Source: Tubulanus polymorphus
Taxonomy: Eukaryota > Nemertea > Palaeonemertea > Tubulaniformes > Tubulanidae
Direction: 5' to 3'
Assembly: GCF_964204645.1 (NCBI RefSeq)
Contig: NC_134031.1
Coordinates: 13,616,501-13,680,500, forward strand
DNA length: 64,000 bases
Of this stretch, positions 11,236 through 21,230 are shown piece after piece; the stretch's first letter is position 1, and each line of letters opens with the position of its first letter. Below the pieces are notes generated by a model. The model made no database searches, was not told the DNA's origin, and was given only the letters and a program-made list of their open reading frames with translations. Made by a program: the position numbers and the translations under genes.

Positions 11236-12135
11236 TTAAGTTATTTCACCATTTTTATTTTCTATTATTTTTATTTTTTCAAGCCATTGCTTATATTCTG
11301 GTGTATGATCTTCCATAGAAAATATATTAAATATTTCATCTAGATATTTTAATTTTGGTTCTATGAGAAAATCTCTAGTTTTTTCATCACCCCATAAATT
11401 CTTTTGCCATCCACATACATTACAAAATATCACAGAACCTTCTTGTCTTAAGTACTCATAAAAACATTTTGGGTATTTTTGTCTATCATAGCTTGGTAAT
11501 AGATCTTCATTAAACTCTTGGTATTTTCTTACGTTTTCTTTATGTTTTATTGTTCTATTATGTAAATTTGAATTACTTGTTGTAATAATCAATTTACAAT
11601 ATTTACAATAATATGTTTTTCTTGTTAATTCATTATATTGTTTTTCTAACTTTTCAACTGTTTCTTCATTATCTGGCAACGTTTTCTCACATTTTATTTT
11701 TTCTAATATTTTATTTTTTCTTTCATTGAATTCAGTTTCAAATTTATTAGAAATTTTATCTATATGTATTTTACGAAATTGATCATTTTCCCAAGCTTCT
11801 TTGTTTTCAGGAATATATTTCATTCGACAAGGCTCGCAGAAATGATCTTTCATATTATCCTTGTCATAGAATAAGAAAAGTCTTTTCCAAATAATTTCAG
11901 ATTCAACTTCAGCAGAATTACTATTACTTTCATTACTATCAACATTAGCCGTTGCGCCATTAATTTTACACTTCTCTGAATGTTTTTTAACATAATTTCT
12001 TGAGAATAATTTATTACATTTTGGGCAGTTTATTTTAGGGGGTTTATAATTTTCATCATGTTTTTTCATATGTCGAGCCATATTACTTTTTCTGATAAGT
12101 TCACCACAAATTTCACATCCTATCTTCTCATCCAT
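11236..12135 (-). CDS. Polinton zinc-finger protein, 299 aa
   Basis: An intact minus-strand frame. Residues 7-26 form a C2H2-like finger (CEICGELIRKSNMARHMKKH), a second Cys/His unit follows (CPKCNKLFSRNYVKKH), and further pairs occur in FCEPCRMKY, YYCKYCKLI and IFCNVCGW. The spacing resembles zinc fingers seen at the N-terminus of the polymerase of the same element (about 1366-1585), which suggests shared ancestry. Probably nucleic-acid binding; no catalytic domain is visible. The leader AATTTTTCCTTAATAAATG is the motif found before other Polinton genes and supports this start. It lies divergently from the penton-like gene at 12204, with about 70 bp between them. Confidence 0.7.
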   Translation of the reverse strand: MDEKIGCEICGELIRKSNMARHMKKHDENYKPPKINCPKCNKLFSRNYVKKHSEKCKINGATANVDSNESNSNSAEVESEIIWKRLFLFYDKDNMKDHFCEPCRMKYIPENKEAWENDQFRKIHIDKISNKFETEFNERKNKILEKIKCEKTLPDNEETVEKLEKQYNELTRKTYYCKYCKLIITTSNSNLHNRTIKHKENVRKYQEFNEDLLPSYDRQKYPKCFYEYLRQEGSVIFCNVCGWQKNLWGDEKTRDFLIEPKLKYLDEIFNIFSMEDHTPEYKQWLEKIKIIENKNGEIT

Positions 12136-12203
12136 TTATTAAGGAAAAATTTTATTAAAATTAATTTATAGTGATGAGCGGTAATTCTTTTATGTTATAA
12201 ATA

Positions 12204-12968
12204 ATGGTAGAATTAAAAGAATATAGAATATTTGTTGATTCTAGAAAACTTACAAATTATAAATCACATTATTTACTAATACAATTAGATAGAGAATTTA
12301 GAAATTGTGTAGATCTGAAATTAGTAAATATAAGTTTATGTAATTCTTTTCAAAATATATCGAATAAAAGTCTTGAACATAAAGTCTTTTTAGTTCATGA
12401 TAGTAATAAAAGTAAATGGTTTCATCTTTATATCAAACCAGGGTTATATAGTTTAGATATATTAGCGCAAGAAATTAAAAAAAAGGTCGAGTTAAATTAG
12501 GAAGTGATACCGGATTTAACATTAGATTTTCAAAAAGTGATAGTTCTAATGAAATTAAGATAAAGTTAGATGATGATAACAAATACGCATTTTTAGTAAG
12601 AAAACCTTTAGCTAAACTGTTAGGAATAAGCCCGCATACTATTACAAGAAACATAGAAGGTAATTCAAATATAATACCTTTTACACACTTTTATATTTAT
12701 TGCAATTTAATTGATCCTACAAAAACATTTGAAGCAATAAAGTATAAGCAATTCTAGTATATTAAATATTTTACCATTAAAAAATGTTAAACAATTTGGA
12801 ACACAAATAAATTATAATTTAACAGAATGTGATTTTAAACCTTGTATTTCAAGTTTTAACAATTTTAAGTTAGAAATAAGAAATCACAATGGTTACTTAA
12901 TTGATTTGAATAACTTTACTGTAATTTATGAATTAGTTATAAGATGTAAAGAGTTTTTTGTTATATAA
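12204..12968 (+). pseudogene. Probable Polinton penton (minor capsid) protein, frameshifted
   Basis: Begins in frame with MVELKEYRIFVDSRKL and contains LVNISLCNSFQNISNK (about residues 41-56), KPGLYSLDILAQEI (about 81-94), and, after a frameshift near 12483, AKLLGISPHTI and NIIPFTHFYIYCNLIDPTKTFE; a second shift lies near 12748. This order of blocks is that of the single jelly-roll penton-like protein of Polintons and adintoviruses, which forms capsid vertices; I call it probable because I compare from memory. The stop TAA at 12966-12968 touches the next ATG. A second copy lies at 25342-26128 in the older Polinton. Confidence 0.6.
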
Positions 12969-13322
12969 ATGAATATGACAGTAGGGCCGAGTATATGTTT
13001 TGGGTTTGATTTTAAACGTGAGAAAGAAATTAAATTTGATATTACTGATGTAATTACACATATTAAAAATATTGCATTTTGTAACGAAACAACATTTGAG
13101 TATGAAAAAACAATAGATAAAGAAACTTTTAATGTAGAAAAGATTACTAATTTAATTAGAGAATCTTTAAGATTTTATGAATTAGATGAAGATTTTATCA
13201 TCGATGATATTAAAAAAATAATAATTGAAATATATACAAATGAAACTAGTAATGAAATAAATGTTGAAATAATCATAACTAAGATAACTAAATATTTTGA
13301 AGATAGTAATTTTTTTGATTAA
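12969..13322 (+). CDS. Conserved Polinton protein of unknown function, 117 aa
   Basis: Intact frame beginning MNMTVGPSICFGFDF, followed by a charged, probably helical region. Starts at the base after the upstream stop (TATATAAATG). The older Polinton has the same gene, split by an insertion (25062-25341 and about 22076-22106). Conservation between the two copies shows it is a real gene, but I do not recognise the family. Confidence 0.75.
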   Translation: MNMTVGPSICFGFDFKREKEIKFDITDVITHIKNIAFCNETTFEYEKTIDKETFNVEKITNLIRESLRFYELDEDFIIDDIKKIIIEIYTNETSNEINVEIIITKITKYFEDSNFFD

Positions 13323-13325
13323 TAA

Positions 13326-13547
13326 ATGAGTGATAATAAGTGGATAATAACTGGATTATATAATGGAGCCTAACTATCAGTTGGAACTGTTGGTTATTCA
13401 ATGGTATTAAAAAAAGTATTTAAAATGGGAAGTGTTAATGTTGATAGATTTGATATAAATGATATCTTAAAATTAACATTAGCAGTAACTTTATCTAATT
13501 TAACTATTGATTATTTGGAAAAACAAAAATATATTCCTCCCATATAA
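13326..13547 (+). pseudogene. Small membrane protein of the Polinton, one stop
   Basis: A 73-codon frame with hydrophobic segments around VGTVGYSMVLKKVF and LKLTLAVTLSNLTI. A TAA at 13374-13376 interrupts it; the copy in the older Polinton (21838-22059) has a Leu codon there and is fully open, so the stop is a point mutation. Lies between two other conserved small genes and has the T-run plus TAAATG leader. Function unknown. Confidence 0.75.
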
Positions 13548-13571
13548 ATACATAATTTTTTTGCTAAATGA

Positions 13572-14010
13572 ATGGCTTCTGCAATTATAACTATCATAGG
13601 ATCGGCAATTGTAAACGCTTTAGCATTTACTGGTGGTGGTTATTTATTTAGGCATTTAGATAAAAATAGTTCATTAGAAGAACAAAAAAGACATAACTTA
13701 GCATTAGAGAAATACAATAAAGCAGCAGAAGAATACAGAGAAAAGAGGCAAAACTATATGGATTACATCAATAAAGAATTATATGATCAGAAGATTTCAC
13801 ATAGAGATTTTCAATCAGTTGATGATGCAATGAGTTTATATAACGCGGTAACCAATAAAGAAAAAATTACATCTATACAAACCTAAATTATTAGATTATT
13901 ATACCCCAAGAAAAGAACAACAGAAATATGAAATAATTTGGATTTTAGGCGGAACAGTTATTGTTATATTTGTTGCATATAGATTTACTAAAAGTAATTT
14001 TTTTTGTTAA
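13572..14010 (+). pseudogene. Polinton membrane/coiled-coil protein, frameshifted
   Basis: N-terminal hydrophobic segment IITIIGSAIVNALAF (residues 4-18), then a long helix with KYNKAAEEYREKRQNYMDYI, then a block that, after a one-base insertion in an A run near 13861, continues in another frame with LHLYKPKLLDYYTP and a C-terminal membrane segment WILGGTVIVIFVAY. The older copy (21431-21815) lacks this shift but is broken near its start. The combination of two membrane segments and an amphipathic helix recurs in Polintons; function unknown. Confidence 0.75.
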
Positions 14011-14014
14011 ATAA

Positions 14015-14452
14015 ATGGATGATAAAGTTGATAATATTGATATTATTCCTCATGATATAAATAAAACTGAATTAGAAATATATTTAGAAAAACAAATATT
14101 AGAATTTGAAAGTGACTTAAAGATAAAAAAGAAAAAATATTTAAAAAAAAGTAAAATTATATATTATCTTATTATTAGTGGTTCAGTTACAATTAGTTCT
14201 GTAATAACATTTCTAGCAATATTCAGTCCATTAACACCTTTAGCTATATCAATTGGTGTGCTAGGTTTAAGTTCAAGTGTTTTAACCGGTATAAGTTCAA
14301 AATTAAATACAAAAAGTAATAAAGAAAAAATTAAAACTAACATTAAAGAAATAAATAAATTGAAGAATACACTAGATTATATAATAAGTTTAAATGGCCA
14401 TATAACAGTTGAAGAACAAGATAAATTATTAAAAGAATTAATGAATTATTAA
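14015..14452 (+). CDS. Polinton membrane protein, 145 aa
   Basis: Intact. A charged N-terminal helix (about 22-50), two adjoining membrane segments (IIYYLIISGSVTISSVITFL and PLTPLAISIGVLGLSSSVLT, about 52-95), then a Lys-rich helix. Leader AATTTTTTTTGTTAAATAAATG. The older Polinton carries the same gene and is the target of the inner element's insertion, at the codons for the SGS turn. Function unknown; a virion or membrane-remodelling role is only a guess. Confidence 0.8.
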   Translation: MDDKVDNIDIIPHDINKTELEIYLEKQILEFESDLKIKKKKYLKKSKIIYYLIISGSVTISSVITFLAIFSPLTPLAISIGVLGLSSSVLTGISSKLNTKSNKEKIKTNIKEINKLKNTLDYIISLNGHITVEEQDKLLKELMNY

Positions 14453-14468
14453 TTTTTTAATTACATAA

Positions 14469-15788
14469 ATGGGGTTTCCAAAATCTTTTCAATATAATAA
14501 ATCACATGAATATTATAAATATAATACGCCAGCAATAGATTTTAGTAACATGATAATATATAAAAATTTAGTTTTGCCTTCATTGATTAATTTAGAAATT
14601 TATGTTACTGAAACAAACTATTTTATTTCTAAAATGGAAAATATATTTAATACATATGAAGTTACTTTTACTCGAGATGAATATAATATATATAAAGTAA
14701 AATCTAATATGAAATATTGGCAGAATCAATTAAATTTTGCTGTTCATTGTGCAACAGCTGGTTGTGGTGTAAGTTGGCATGAACACTTGAATAACTTAGA
14801 TAAAAATTTGAAATATTCTGATTTAAAATTCATTCATACAATATTTAGATTTCATGCATACTTTCAAATTAGAATTATGTTAAATGAATTAGAATGCCCT
14901 TTACCTGGATCGAAATATTTTAAAGAATTGGATAATAATATTAATCTATCTAAGTTTTATAAAATATGTAATGAATTTAATATAAATATTAATTTCGATT
15001 TTAGAGCGCATGGTAGATTACATGGCGTTGGTGAAGAGTATGAAATAAAAAGAATTGATTATATGCATAGAATTTCAGCTTATCATAATTATAAAATTAT
15101 AAAATTGATAATAATAATGGTTGGGTTTATTTTATTGAATCTTATAGCGAAGGATTTACAAAACCTGGTATACAAAGAATAAATCAATCAATTAGAACTT
15201 ATTTTATTTGTATTTTAGGTGCGCAAGTTGAAACAAGATCACCAATAGTTGGAAATAATAGTACTTCATTTGATGCGCAGAAACAATTCAAAGTATTATT
15301 TGAAGATTCCATTCATAATGATAAAAATAGATCGATTCCAGAAAACATTGTATGATATCAAAATTATTTAGATAAATCACATATTAGATTAAATTATTGT
15401 ATAGGCCCTAATCTATTAATTATTTCTAATGATTTAGTATTAAAGATGGGAAATATAATTGGTTATAATAATCTAATGAAAACTGCAACAATAAATAATT
15501 CAATTGGATTAAATGATATAAATAAAAAGATTATTACTGCTCCAAAATTAATGGAAGGTGAAAAAAAATAAAAAACATATTCAATCAACTGAAACTAAAA
15601 CTAAAAATATTAAATTGGATAATGATTCCTAAATAAAAGATTACAATACTACAGAAAATATTAAAACTGATAATATTCCACATGAAATAATTAAACTAAA
15701 TGATGATAATAAATCCCATGAAAATGCTAAATTAGCTTTAACTTGTATAGGAATTGTTATAGGAGGAATATTATATTTTAAATTTTAA
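14469..15788 (+). pseudogene. Large conserved Polinton protein, frameshifted
   Basis: Starts MGFPKSFQYNKS and is open for 237 codons, with long conserved stretches (IYVTETNYFISKMENIFNTY, NMKYWQNQLNFAVHCATAGC). A frameshift near 15108 leads to a second part with GAQVETRSPIVGNNSTSFDA, a TGA at about 15352 where the older copy has AGA (Arg), a TAA near 15569, and a C-terminal membrane segment TCIGIVIGGILYFKF. The older Polinton has it at 1-907, minus strand. It belongs with the structural gene block and is probably a virion component, but I know no established function. Confidence 0.75.
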
Positions 15789-15804
15789 TTTTTTTATTAT
15801 GTAA

Positions 15805-17550
15805 ATGGATGTAGAAGGTGAAGAAGATATTCCAATGGATACTTTTGGTGACGCCCCCGGTATAAGTGATGAACCACAACCTGATTTTAATGAATCTAAT
15901 ATTGATAATGATGATGGATCAGCATATAATACTAATTTAGGTGAAGATGATTCTAGTGGGTCTATATTATATGATTATGATAAATTTAAAGATGATACTG
16001 AAAAAAGTGAAAAATTAATAGATTATTTGAGAACCCGCGTTGAGATAATAATTAAAACTATACCAGAAAGAAAAGAATTATTTAAAGAATTAGAAAGAAT
16101 AGAAAACCCTGAATTGAAAAAAGAATTATTATACATAAAACATATCGTAACAAATACAGTTATTGAAGGATTATTACCAAAAAATATAACAGATAACATT
16201 GAACCAGAATATATTTACGAACAAATTTTAAAAGATGATCCATTTTTCATGAATAATTTAGAATTTAAAAATGATTCATGGTTTTATAAAGTTGAATTAA
16301 ATAACGAAACAGTATCAATTCAATTATCTAAAATGTGACAAGAAAATCTGTACCGTCCAGAAATGCGAGCAAGATCTACAATTGAACGTTCAAAAGGTGG
16401 TAGAGAATTTCTCAGAATTATATGGAATGCAATCGATAGAATAAATGAAGAACCAATTCCTAATATTGATATAAACAAATATTCACCATTTAAAAATCCA
16501 AATCCAAATCCTACTGATTTTGATCCAGAAATGGAAGAGTATGCAGGTCGATTAGATAAATTAAGATCTTCAACACCCGGAACATCGAGAAGAGATATTC
16601 AACAAATTGATAATGGCTCAAGTAAATTACAATTAGTAATAGAAAAACAAATTGATAGCATGTTAGATACAGTTCAATCATTTGAAGAAGAGATGAATAG
16701 TGCTTTAGATACACCCGGTGCTGAAACTGGAATAAATCAAATGCAATCTTTACTAGAAAAAGGATTATTTGATTTAACTGATGAAGATTTAGAAACATTT
16801 CCTGAACAAGCGCGTAGAGAAATTAAAGGCGTACAAATATCAGCTAATAAAATTGCGCATGATAAAAGTATAAGAGATCAAAAAATTATGTATTTGGAAA
16901 AAGAATTAACTAATGCAAATGAAGAAATAGAACAATTAAAGTCTGATTTAGATCATCAAGTAATTGATGAAATAGAATATAGGCAAAAAGAATTACGTTT
17001 AGAAAAAGAAATTGATAATTTAAAAGATAATTTAGAAGTACAGAAAGGTGAAAGAAATATATTATTAAAAGAATTTGGTAATAATTTTAAAAGATTAAAA
17101 GATGTTTTTAAAGATTTGTTGATAAAACCAGATTCTAAAATATCATTAAAAGATAGAATAAAATTATTATTCAAATTAGAAGGTATAAAAATTATTTCAA
17201 TTCTAACAGCTGTAACTATGTTATTTACAACAATTGGTTTAGCTATATCAAATTCACTGAAATCTACTCCTACTCCCAATAAACCGGATAAACCTCCAGA
17301 TAATAATTCTATACAAGATAAAGTTAAGGATGGTTTAAAAAAATTAGCAAAATATTTATGGGAACTATCTAAAAAATCTGCTGCAGCATTACCAGGAATT
17401 ATTGCATCAATTGTTGGTTTTATATTGAAATCTGCAGGAAATATTATTAACTTTGCTGCTGAACATATTATTTTATTTTTAATTACAGTTGTAAGTGCTA
17501 TTATTTTTGGATTAGTGAATATGATATCAAAAAATGTCAAGAAAGAATAA
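15805..17550 (+). pseudogene. Polinton coiled-coil membrane protein, one in-frame TGA
   Basis: One frame of 582 codons, broken only by TGA at 16336-16338. Acidic N-terminus (about 1-65), a predicted coiled coil (about residues 345-435, rich in ELxxxxEEIEQLKS-type heptads), then hydrophobic stretches IISILTAVTMLFTTIGLAI and AALPGIIASIVGFIL followed by HIILFLITVVSAIIFGLV near the end. Lies immediately upstream of the capsid gene with the same orientation. Possibly a minor virion or membrane-active protein, by its position and architecture only. The stop could equally separate two genes, but the second half has no TAAATG leader. Confidence 0.65.
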
Positions 17551-17600
17551 TAAAAAATAAACATAATCAAAAATAAATAATTAATTTTTTTGTTAAATAA

Positions 17601-18881
17601 ATGAGTGGGAGTTATATCAATCCTTCTAAGAATCATAGAATATCTAATGCTATTAAAGCAGAAAGATCACATCATATAATTACTCATAATCCTTCTAATA
17701 TTAATCCTGATGAAACTTTATATGTTAGAATCCCCAGATTAACACAAAATACTTTTTATGTTCCAAATAGTATTTATTTATCAGCCGATATAAAAGTAAG
17801 CGGTAATAATAATAATTATGTTGTTGATAATGTTGGAAGATATTTGATTAAAAAATTAACTATAAAGATCGGCCCAGAAAAAGTTTTCTCATTAGATGAT
17901 TATAATTTATTTATACATTATAAAGATTTATGGTTAACTAAAGAAAATAGAAATAATATGATATTTCAAGGCATTCAATCGGAAAACCAAAATAAATTAA
18001 GATCAGGAGCTAATGACGCAATAGTAACTAATGCTACAGATAATTTGATAAAAAAGATTTATGGAAGCAAATATAAAATTCCATTTGACTTTGAATTGAT
18101 AAATAATCATGCGCCTTTATATAAATACGCAATTCAAGAAGATGTTATATTTGAGATAACATTTGCTCCTGTAAATGAAATTGTATTATCCAGCGTTAAT
18201 AAAGATATGGGATATAAATTATCGAATATATGTTTAGAATATGACACAGTAACTGATGAAAATATTGCTAACACAATTCAAACTCAATACAATCAAGGAT
18301 TTTCATTATTATATGATTATATTGATAAATTTAAAACTGTAACTATTAATGCAAATGATGAAATAATTAATGAGAATATTAACTTCCCAAGAAGATCTAT
18401 TAAAGGTATATTAATATTTTTTACCATTGCAACATATTCTAATGGCGCAATAAAGGTAGATAATTACTATAATCCTGAAATAACAAAAGTAGAAATAACT
18501 ATCGAAGGAATAGCAAATAAAATATTTTGTCAAGGAATGAGAATGATTGATCAATGGCCAGAAATTAGAAAACATTTTATGAATGAAAAAGTAAAATCAT
18601 CTGAAAATTGTAATATTAATCAAATTGATTATTATACCGGTAATAAATATGCATTATGGTTAGATTTTAGAACAACAGAGGATAATTCATTACATGGTTC
18701 TGGGGAAAAAAAACTACAGAACACTAAAGACGGAATACAATTATTCATGAAAAAGAAAAAAGGAAGCTTAAATTTTAAAATGCACATTTATATTATATCT
18801 GACGCACAATTAAATATTGTAAATTCACAATTAGATAGTATTCAATATTGGAAATATAAAGTTAAAATTAACGATATATAA
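17601..18881 (+). CDS. Polinton major capsid protein (double jelly-roll), intact, 426 aa
   Basis: Hexon-forming shell protein of Polinton/adintovirus particles. Recognised from conserved blocks in the right order: VDNVGRYLIKKLTIKIG (about 74-90), KYKIPFDFELINNHAPLYKY (about 157-176), an EITFAPVNEIVLSS strand, ICLEYDTV, IEGIANKIFCQGM and ALWLDFRTTEDNSLHGSG (near residues 354-371), which together mark the double jelly-roll capsid family. Length 426 is within the expected range. It is one of the few genes of the element with no break. The leader AATTTTTTTGTTAAATAAATG precedes it, and its stop TAA abuts the integrase start ATG. Capsid identity is firm; that particles were ever made from this copy cannot be told. 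Confidence 0.9.
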   Translation: MSGSYINPSKNHRISNAIKAERSHHIITHNPSNINPDETLYVRIPRLTQNTFYVPNSIYLSADIKVSGNNNNYVVDNVGRYLIKKLTIKIGPEKVFSLDDYNLFIHYKDLWLTKENRNNMIFQGIQSENQNKLRSGANDAIVTNATDNLIKKIYGSKYKIPFDFELINNHAPLYKYAIQEDVIFEITFAPVNEIVLSSVNKDMGYKLSNICLEYDTVTDENIANTIQTQYNQGFSLLYDYIDKFKTVTINANDEIINENINFPRRSIKGILIFFTIATYSNGAIKVDNYYNPEITKVEITIEGIANKIFCQGMRMIDQWPEIRKHFMNEKVKSSENCNINQIDYYTGNKYALWLDFRTTEDNSLHGSGEKKLQNTKDGIQLFMKKKKGSLNFKMHIYIISDAQLNIVNSQLDSIQYWKYKVKINDI

Positions 18882-19892
18882 ATGGGTGGTAAAAAAACTC
18901 CTAATACTAAAGAACAATATTTAAGAAATTTATATTACAACCCTGAGAGTTCGGTTGCTTATTCTTCTACCAAAAATATATGGCGTCAAGTAAAACAAGA
19001 TAAATTAGATAAGATAATCCCACAAAATTTAGTTAAATATAAAGATATAAATGAATTTATGTTAGAACAACCAACATATACAACACATAAAAAAATTGTT
19101 AGAAAATATAAAACTCGTAAAACTATGGTAAGTTATGTAGATCAACAGTGGCAAGGAGATTTAATTGATATGAAAATGTTAAGAAAGATAATGATGATTA
19201 TTGGTGGATATTGAATATAATTGATATTTTAGAGTTTCCCACTTTATAGAAAAGATGCTGTACAAACATCAAATGTTTTAAGAAAATTTCTTTCGGATGA
19301 TAAACTAAAACCAGAAAAAATACAATTTGATGATGGAAAAGAATTTGATAATTCACTTGGTCATGAACTCTTAGATAATCATGATATTAAATATTTTTCA
19401 ACAAAATCGGATAAAAAAGCAGCAGTTGTTGAACGATTTAATAGAACATTAAGAACAAGAATGTGGAAATATTTTACAGCAAATAATACTTTTAAATGGA
19501 TTGATGTTTTACCATAATTGATAGAAGGATATAATAATTCTTATCATTCTTCTATTGGAATGAAACCTATTGATGCTAGAAAACCTGAAAATGCTGAAAT
19601 TGTTTGGAATAATTTATATGGGGCATTTCTTGTAGATGATTTTGGTGAACCTAAATTTAAAGTTGGTCAAAATGTAAGAATTTCTAAGTATAAAAAGATA
19701 TTTGATAAAGGATACGATCGTAATTCTACTAGAGAAATATATCAAATAAAGAGAGTAATAACAAAAAAACCATATGTCTATAAATTAGAAGATTTAGATG
19801 GTGAAGAAGTTTATGGCTACTTTTACGAAGAAGAATTAAGTTTAACTACTGAAAACCTAGAACAAGAATATAAAATTGAAAAAGTATATTAA
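18882..19892 (+). pseudogene. Polinton retrovirus-like integrase, broken
   Basis: Inserts the element into host DNA; its family gives the 6 bp duplication seen at the ends. A DDE core is recognisable: WQGDLIDM (first Asp, about 19150-19173), FDDGKEFDN (second Asp, about 19327-19353) and VVERFNRTLRTRMWKYF (Glu, about 19426-19476), then a C-terminal chromodomain-like region (FKVGQNVRISKYKKIF; YFYEEELSL). A frameshift near 19175 and a TAA at 19515-19517 break it. It starts at the base after the capsid stop. Confidence 0.88.
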
Positions 19893-19894
19893 AT

Positions 19895-20695
19895 ATAAAG
19901 AATAATAATTATGAATATTATCTTTATTGTAAACATCAATTAGAAATATTAATAGCATCTGGGAAATGTAAAAGTTTTATTAGTAAAAATTTAACTTATA
20001 ATGAATTAGATACAATGAAATCAGATGAAATTATCAAATTATTTAAGATTTATGAAACTGCGAAAATAGCTAGAATTAATGACGCGATATTAGAAAATGT
20101 AGTAAAAGGTTATAGTAAATTATGTAATTATAAGCTGCCAATTCAAGATGAAAAAAGATTATATTCCGATTTAAAAAATGATTATTTAGTTATGACTGAA
20201 TTAAATAAGTGGATTGGATATTTTTCATTTCAATTAGGTGGATTTATGACATTATTATCAACTGGAGTTATAACATTTTCAAATATTGAAAGTAAAAATG
20301 TTTCTATAATAAATGAGCGAAGTGGAAGAAGTGAAGGAATTAACTGTGAAGAAAAAACCGAGAACTCAGAAACAAATTGAATGGTCTCGGCAATGAGAAT
20401 TAAATCACAAGAATATAAAAAAGCTGTAAAAGAAAAAATAAATAATAAAAATGGTGAAAATATTGTTATTTCTACTCCTTCTAATAATAGAACATTTGAT
20501 AAATGTCTATATTTTACAGTTGGATTTGTAATTGTATTCATTTTGATTGGGTGTAATTGGTATAAGAAATCAAATAAAATTCATGATATTAATAATTCTG
20601 AAACAACTGCTATCATAAATGAAAATACTTCTGAAATTCCAAAATTGACAATAAAAAAATGGACTAATATTTTAGAAAAAAAGCAAAAAAAATAA
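19895..20695 (+). pseudogene. Conserved Polinton protein, two compensating frameshifts
   Basis: Open from about 19895 with LASGKCKSF-like and LTYNELDTM blocks, then LFKIYETAKIARINDAI and a hydrophobic stretch GGFMTLLSTGVITF. Around 20340-20395 the conserved text KKKPRTQKQIEWSRQ is in another frame than the text on both sides, so two small indels appear to cancel. The tail has a membrane segment (LYFTVGFVIVFILIGCNWY). The first ATG is not obvious. I know this as a recurrent Polinton gene without an assigned function. Confidence 0.65.
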
Positions 20696-20818
20696 TTTTT
20701 TTTAAATTAATTGAATATCTCACTACTTTTGTCTATCTATGCGGAGCAATTAAATTGTCCAGATAAGTCATTTCGGATTCTAGATATTCATTATTTTAAT
20801 TTATTTATTTTTTTAAAT

Positions 20819-21145
20819 TTAATCAACAATTTCTAAATCATGATGACCATCTTCATTTTTTCCATGATATATTATTTTAAATCCTTCTAAATCTTTTAAT
20901 TCCTCTGTACTCAATGAAACCCATTTATCAGGTAAAAATACTTTAAATTCTCGTGATGTACTAACGTTGCAGTAGCCTAAATTCGCTGATACTTTCTCTC
21001 CATATTTAGTTTTTATCTTTTCTAATTTCAATATTTTTTGTTCAATTTCTTTTGTAACATCCACTAACTTTTTTATTTCAAATTGTTTTTTTACTGGTTT
21101 AATTCTGTTATTTATTGTTACTAAGAATGCTTTTCTATCTCCCAT
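20819..21145 (-). CDS. Small conserved Polinton protein, 108 aa
   Basis: Intact minus-strand gene whose start lies in the right terminal repeat. Contains KIKTKYGEKVSANLGY and FKVFLPDKWVSLSTEEL, a pattern shared with the 113-residue protein at 26143-26484 in the older Polinton (TNKYGDKLVIHLEY, FRTYLPDRFYRLSSEDL) although overall identity is low. The short beta-rich layout suggests a nucleic-acid-binding fold, but that is a guess. Confidence 0.75.
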   Translation of the reverse strand: MGDRKAFLVTINNRIKPVKKQFEIKKLVDVTKEIEQKILKLEKIKTKYGEKVSANLGYCNVSTSREFKVFLPDKWVSLSTEELKDLEGFKIIYHGKNEDGHHDLEIVD

Positions 21146-21230
21146 TTATAAGGAAAAAAAATTAATTGTGGTGATGAGTGGTGTGTCGACCGCACGACCT
21201 CTGATCTGAAAACGCCATTACCTAATTACT
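21139..21230 (-). repeat. Right terminal inverted repeat of the inner Polinton
   Basis: Complement of the left terminus with a few differences. It also includes CCTTATAAATGGGAGA, so the start of the minus-strand gene at 21145 lies in the repeat. The accacc duplication follows directly at 21231-21236. Confidence 0.93.

Larger units (their letters stand above)
1221..21230 (+). mobile_element. Inner Polinton/Maverick (adintovirus-like), 20,010 bp
   Basis: A complete but decayed Polinton. Seen: inverted termini that begin AGTAATTAGGTAATGG at 1221 and end with its complement at 21230, flanked on both sides by the same 6 bp, accacc (1215-1220 and 21231-21236). A 6 bp duplication is the Polinton hallmark. 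The interior carries a family B DNA polymerase, a retrovirus-like integrase, a double jelly-roll major capsid protein, a probable penton and conserved small proteins. Most structural genes run on the plus strand from 12204 to 20695, and three genes run on the minus strand. I could not find an adenain-type protease or an FtsK/HerA packaging ATPase. At least eight genes carry frameshifts or internal stops, so this is a fossil. A TTAA transposon (2402-6908) interrupts the polymerase. Confidence 0.95.

Noticed and set aside
8925-16338. UGA reassigned to Trp in the Polinton
   Set aside because: TGG is used for conserved Trp codons in the same genes, TAA stops also occur, and at about 15352 the older copy has Arg. 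Ordinary decay explains the stops.
16956-17636. 226-codon minus-strand frame
   Set aside because: It lies opposite the coiled-coil gene and capsid start and has no conserved block.
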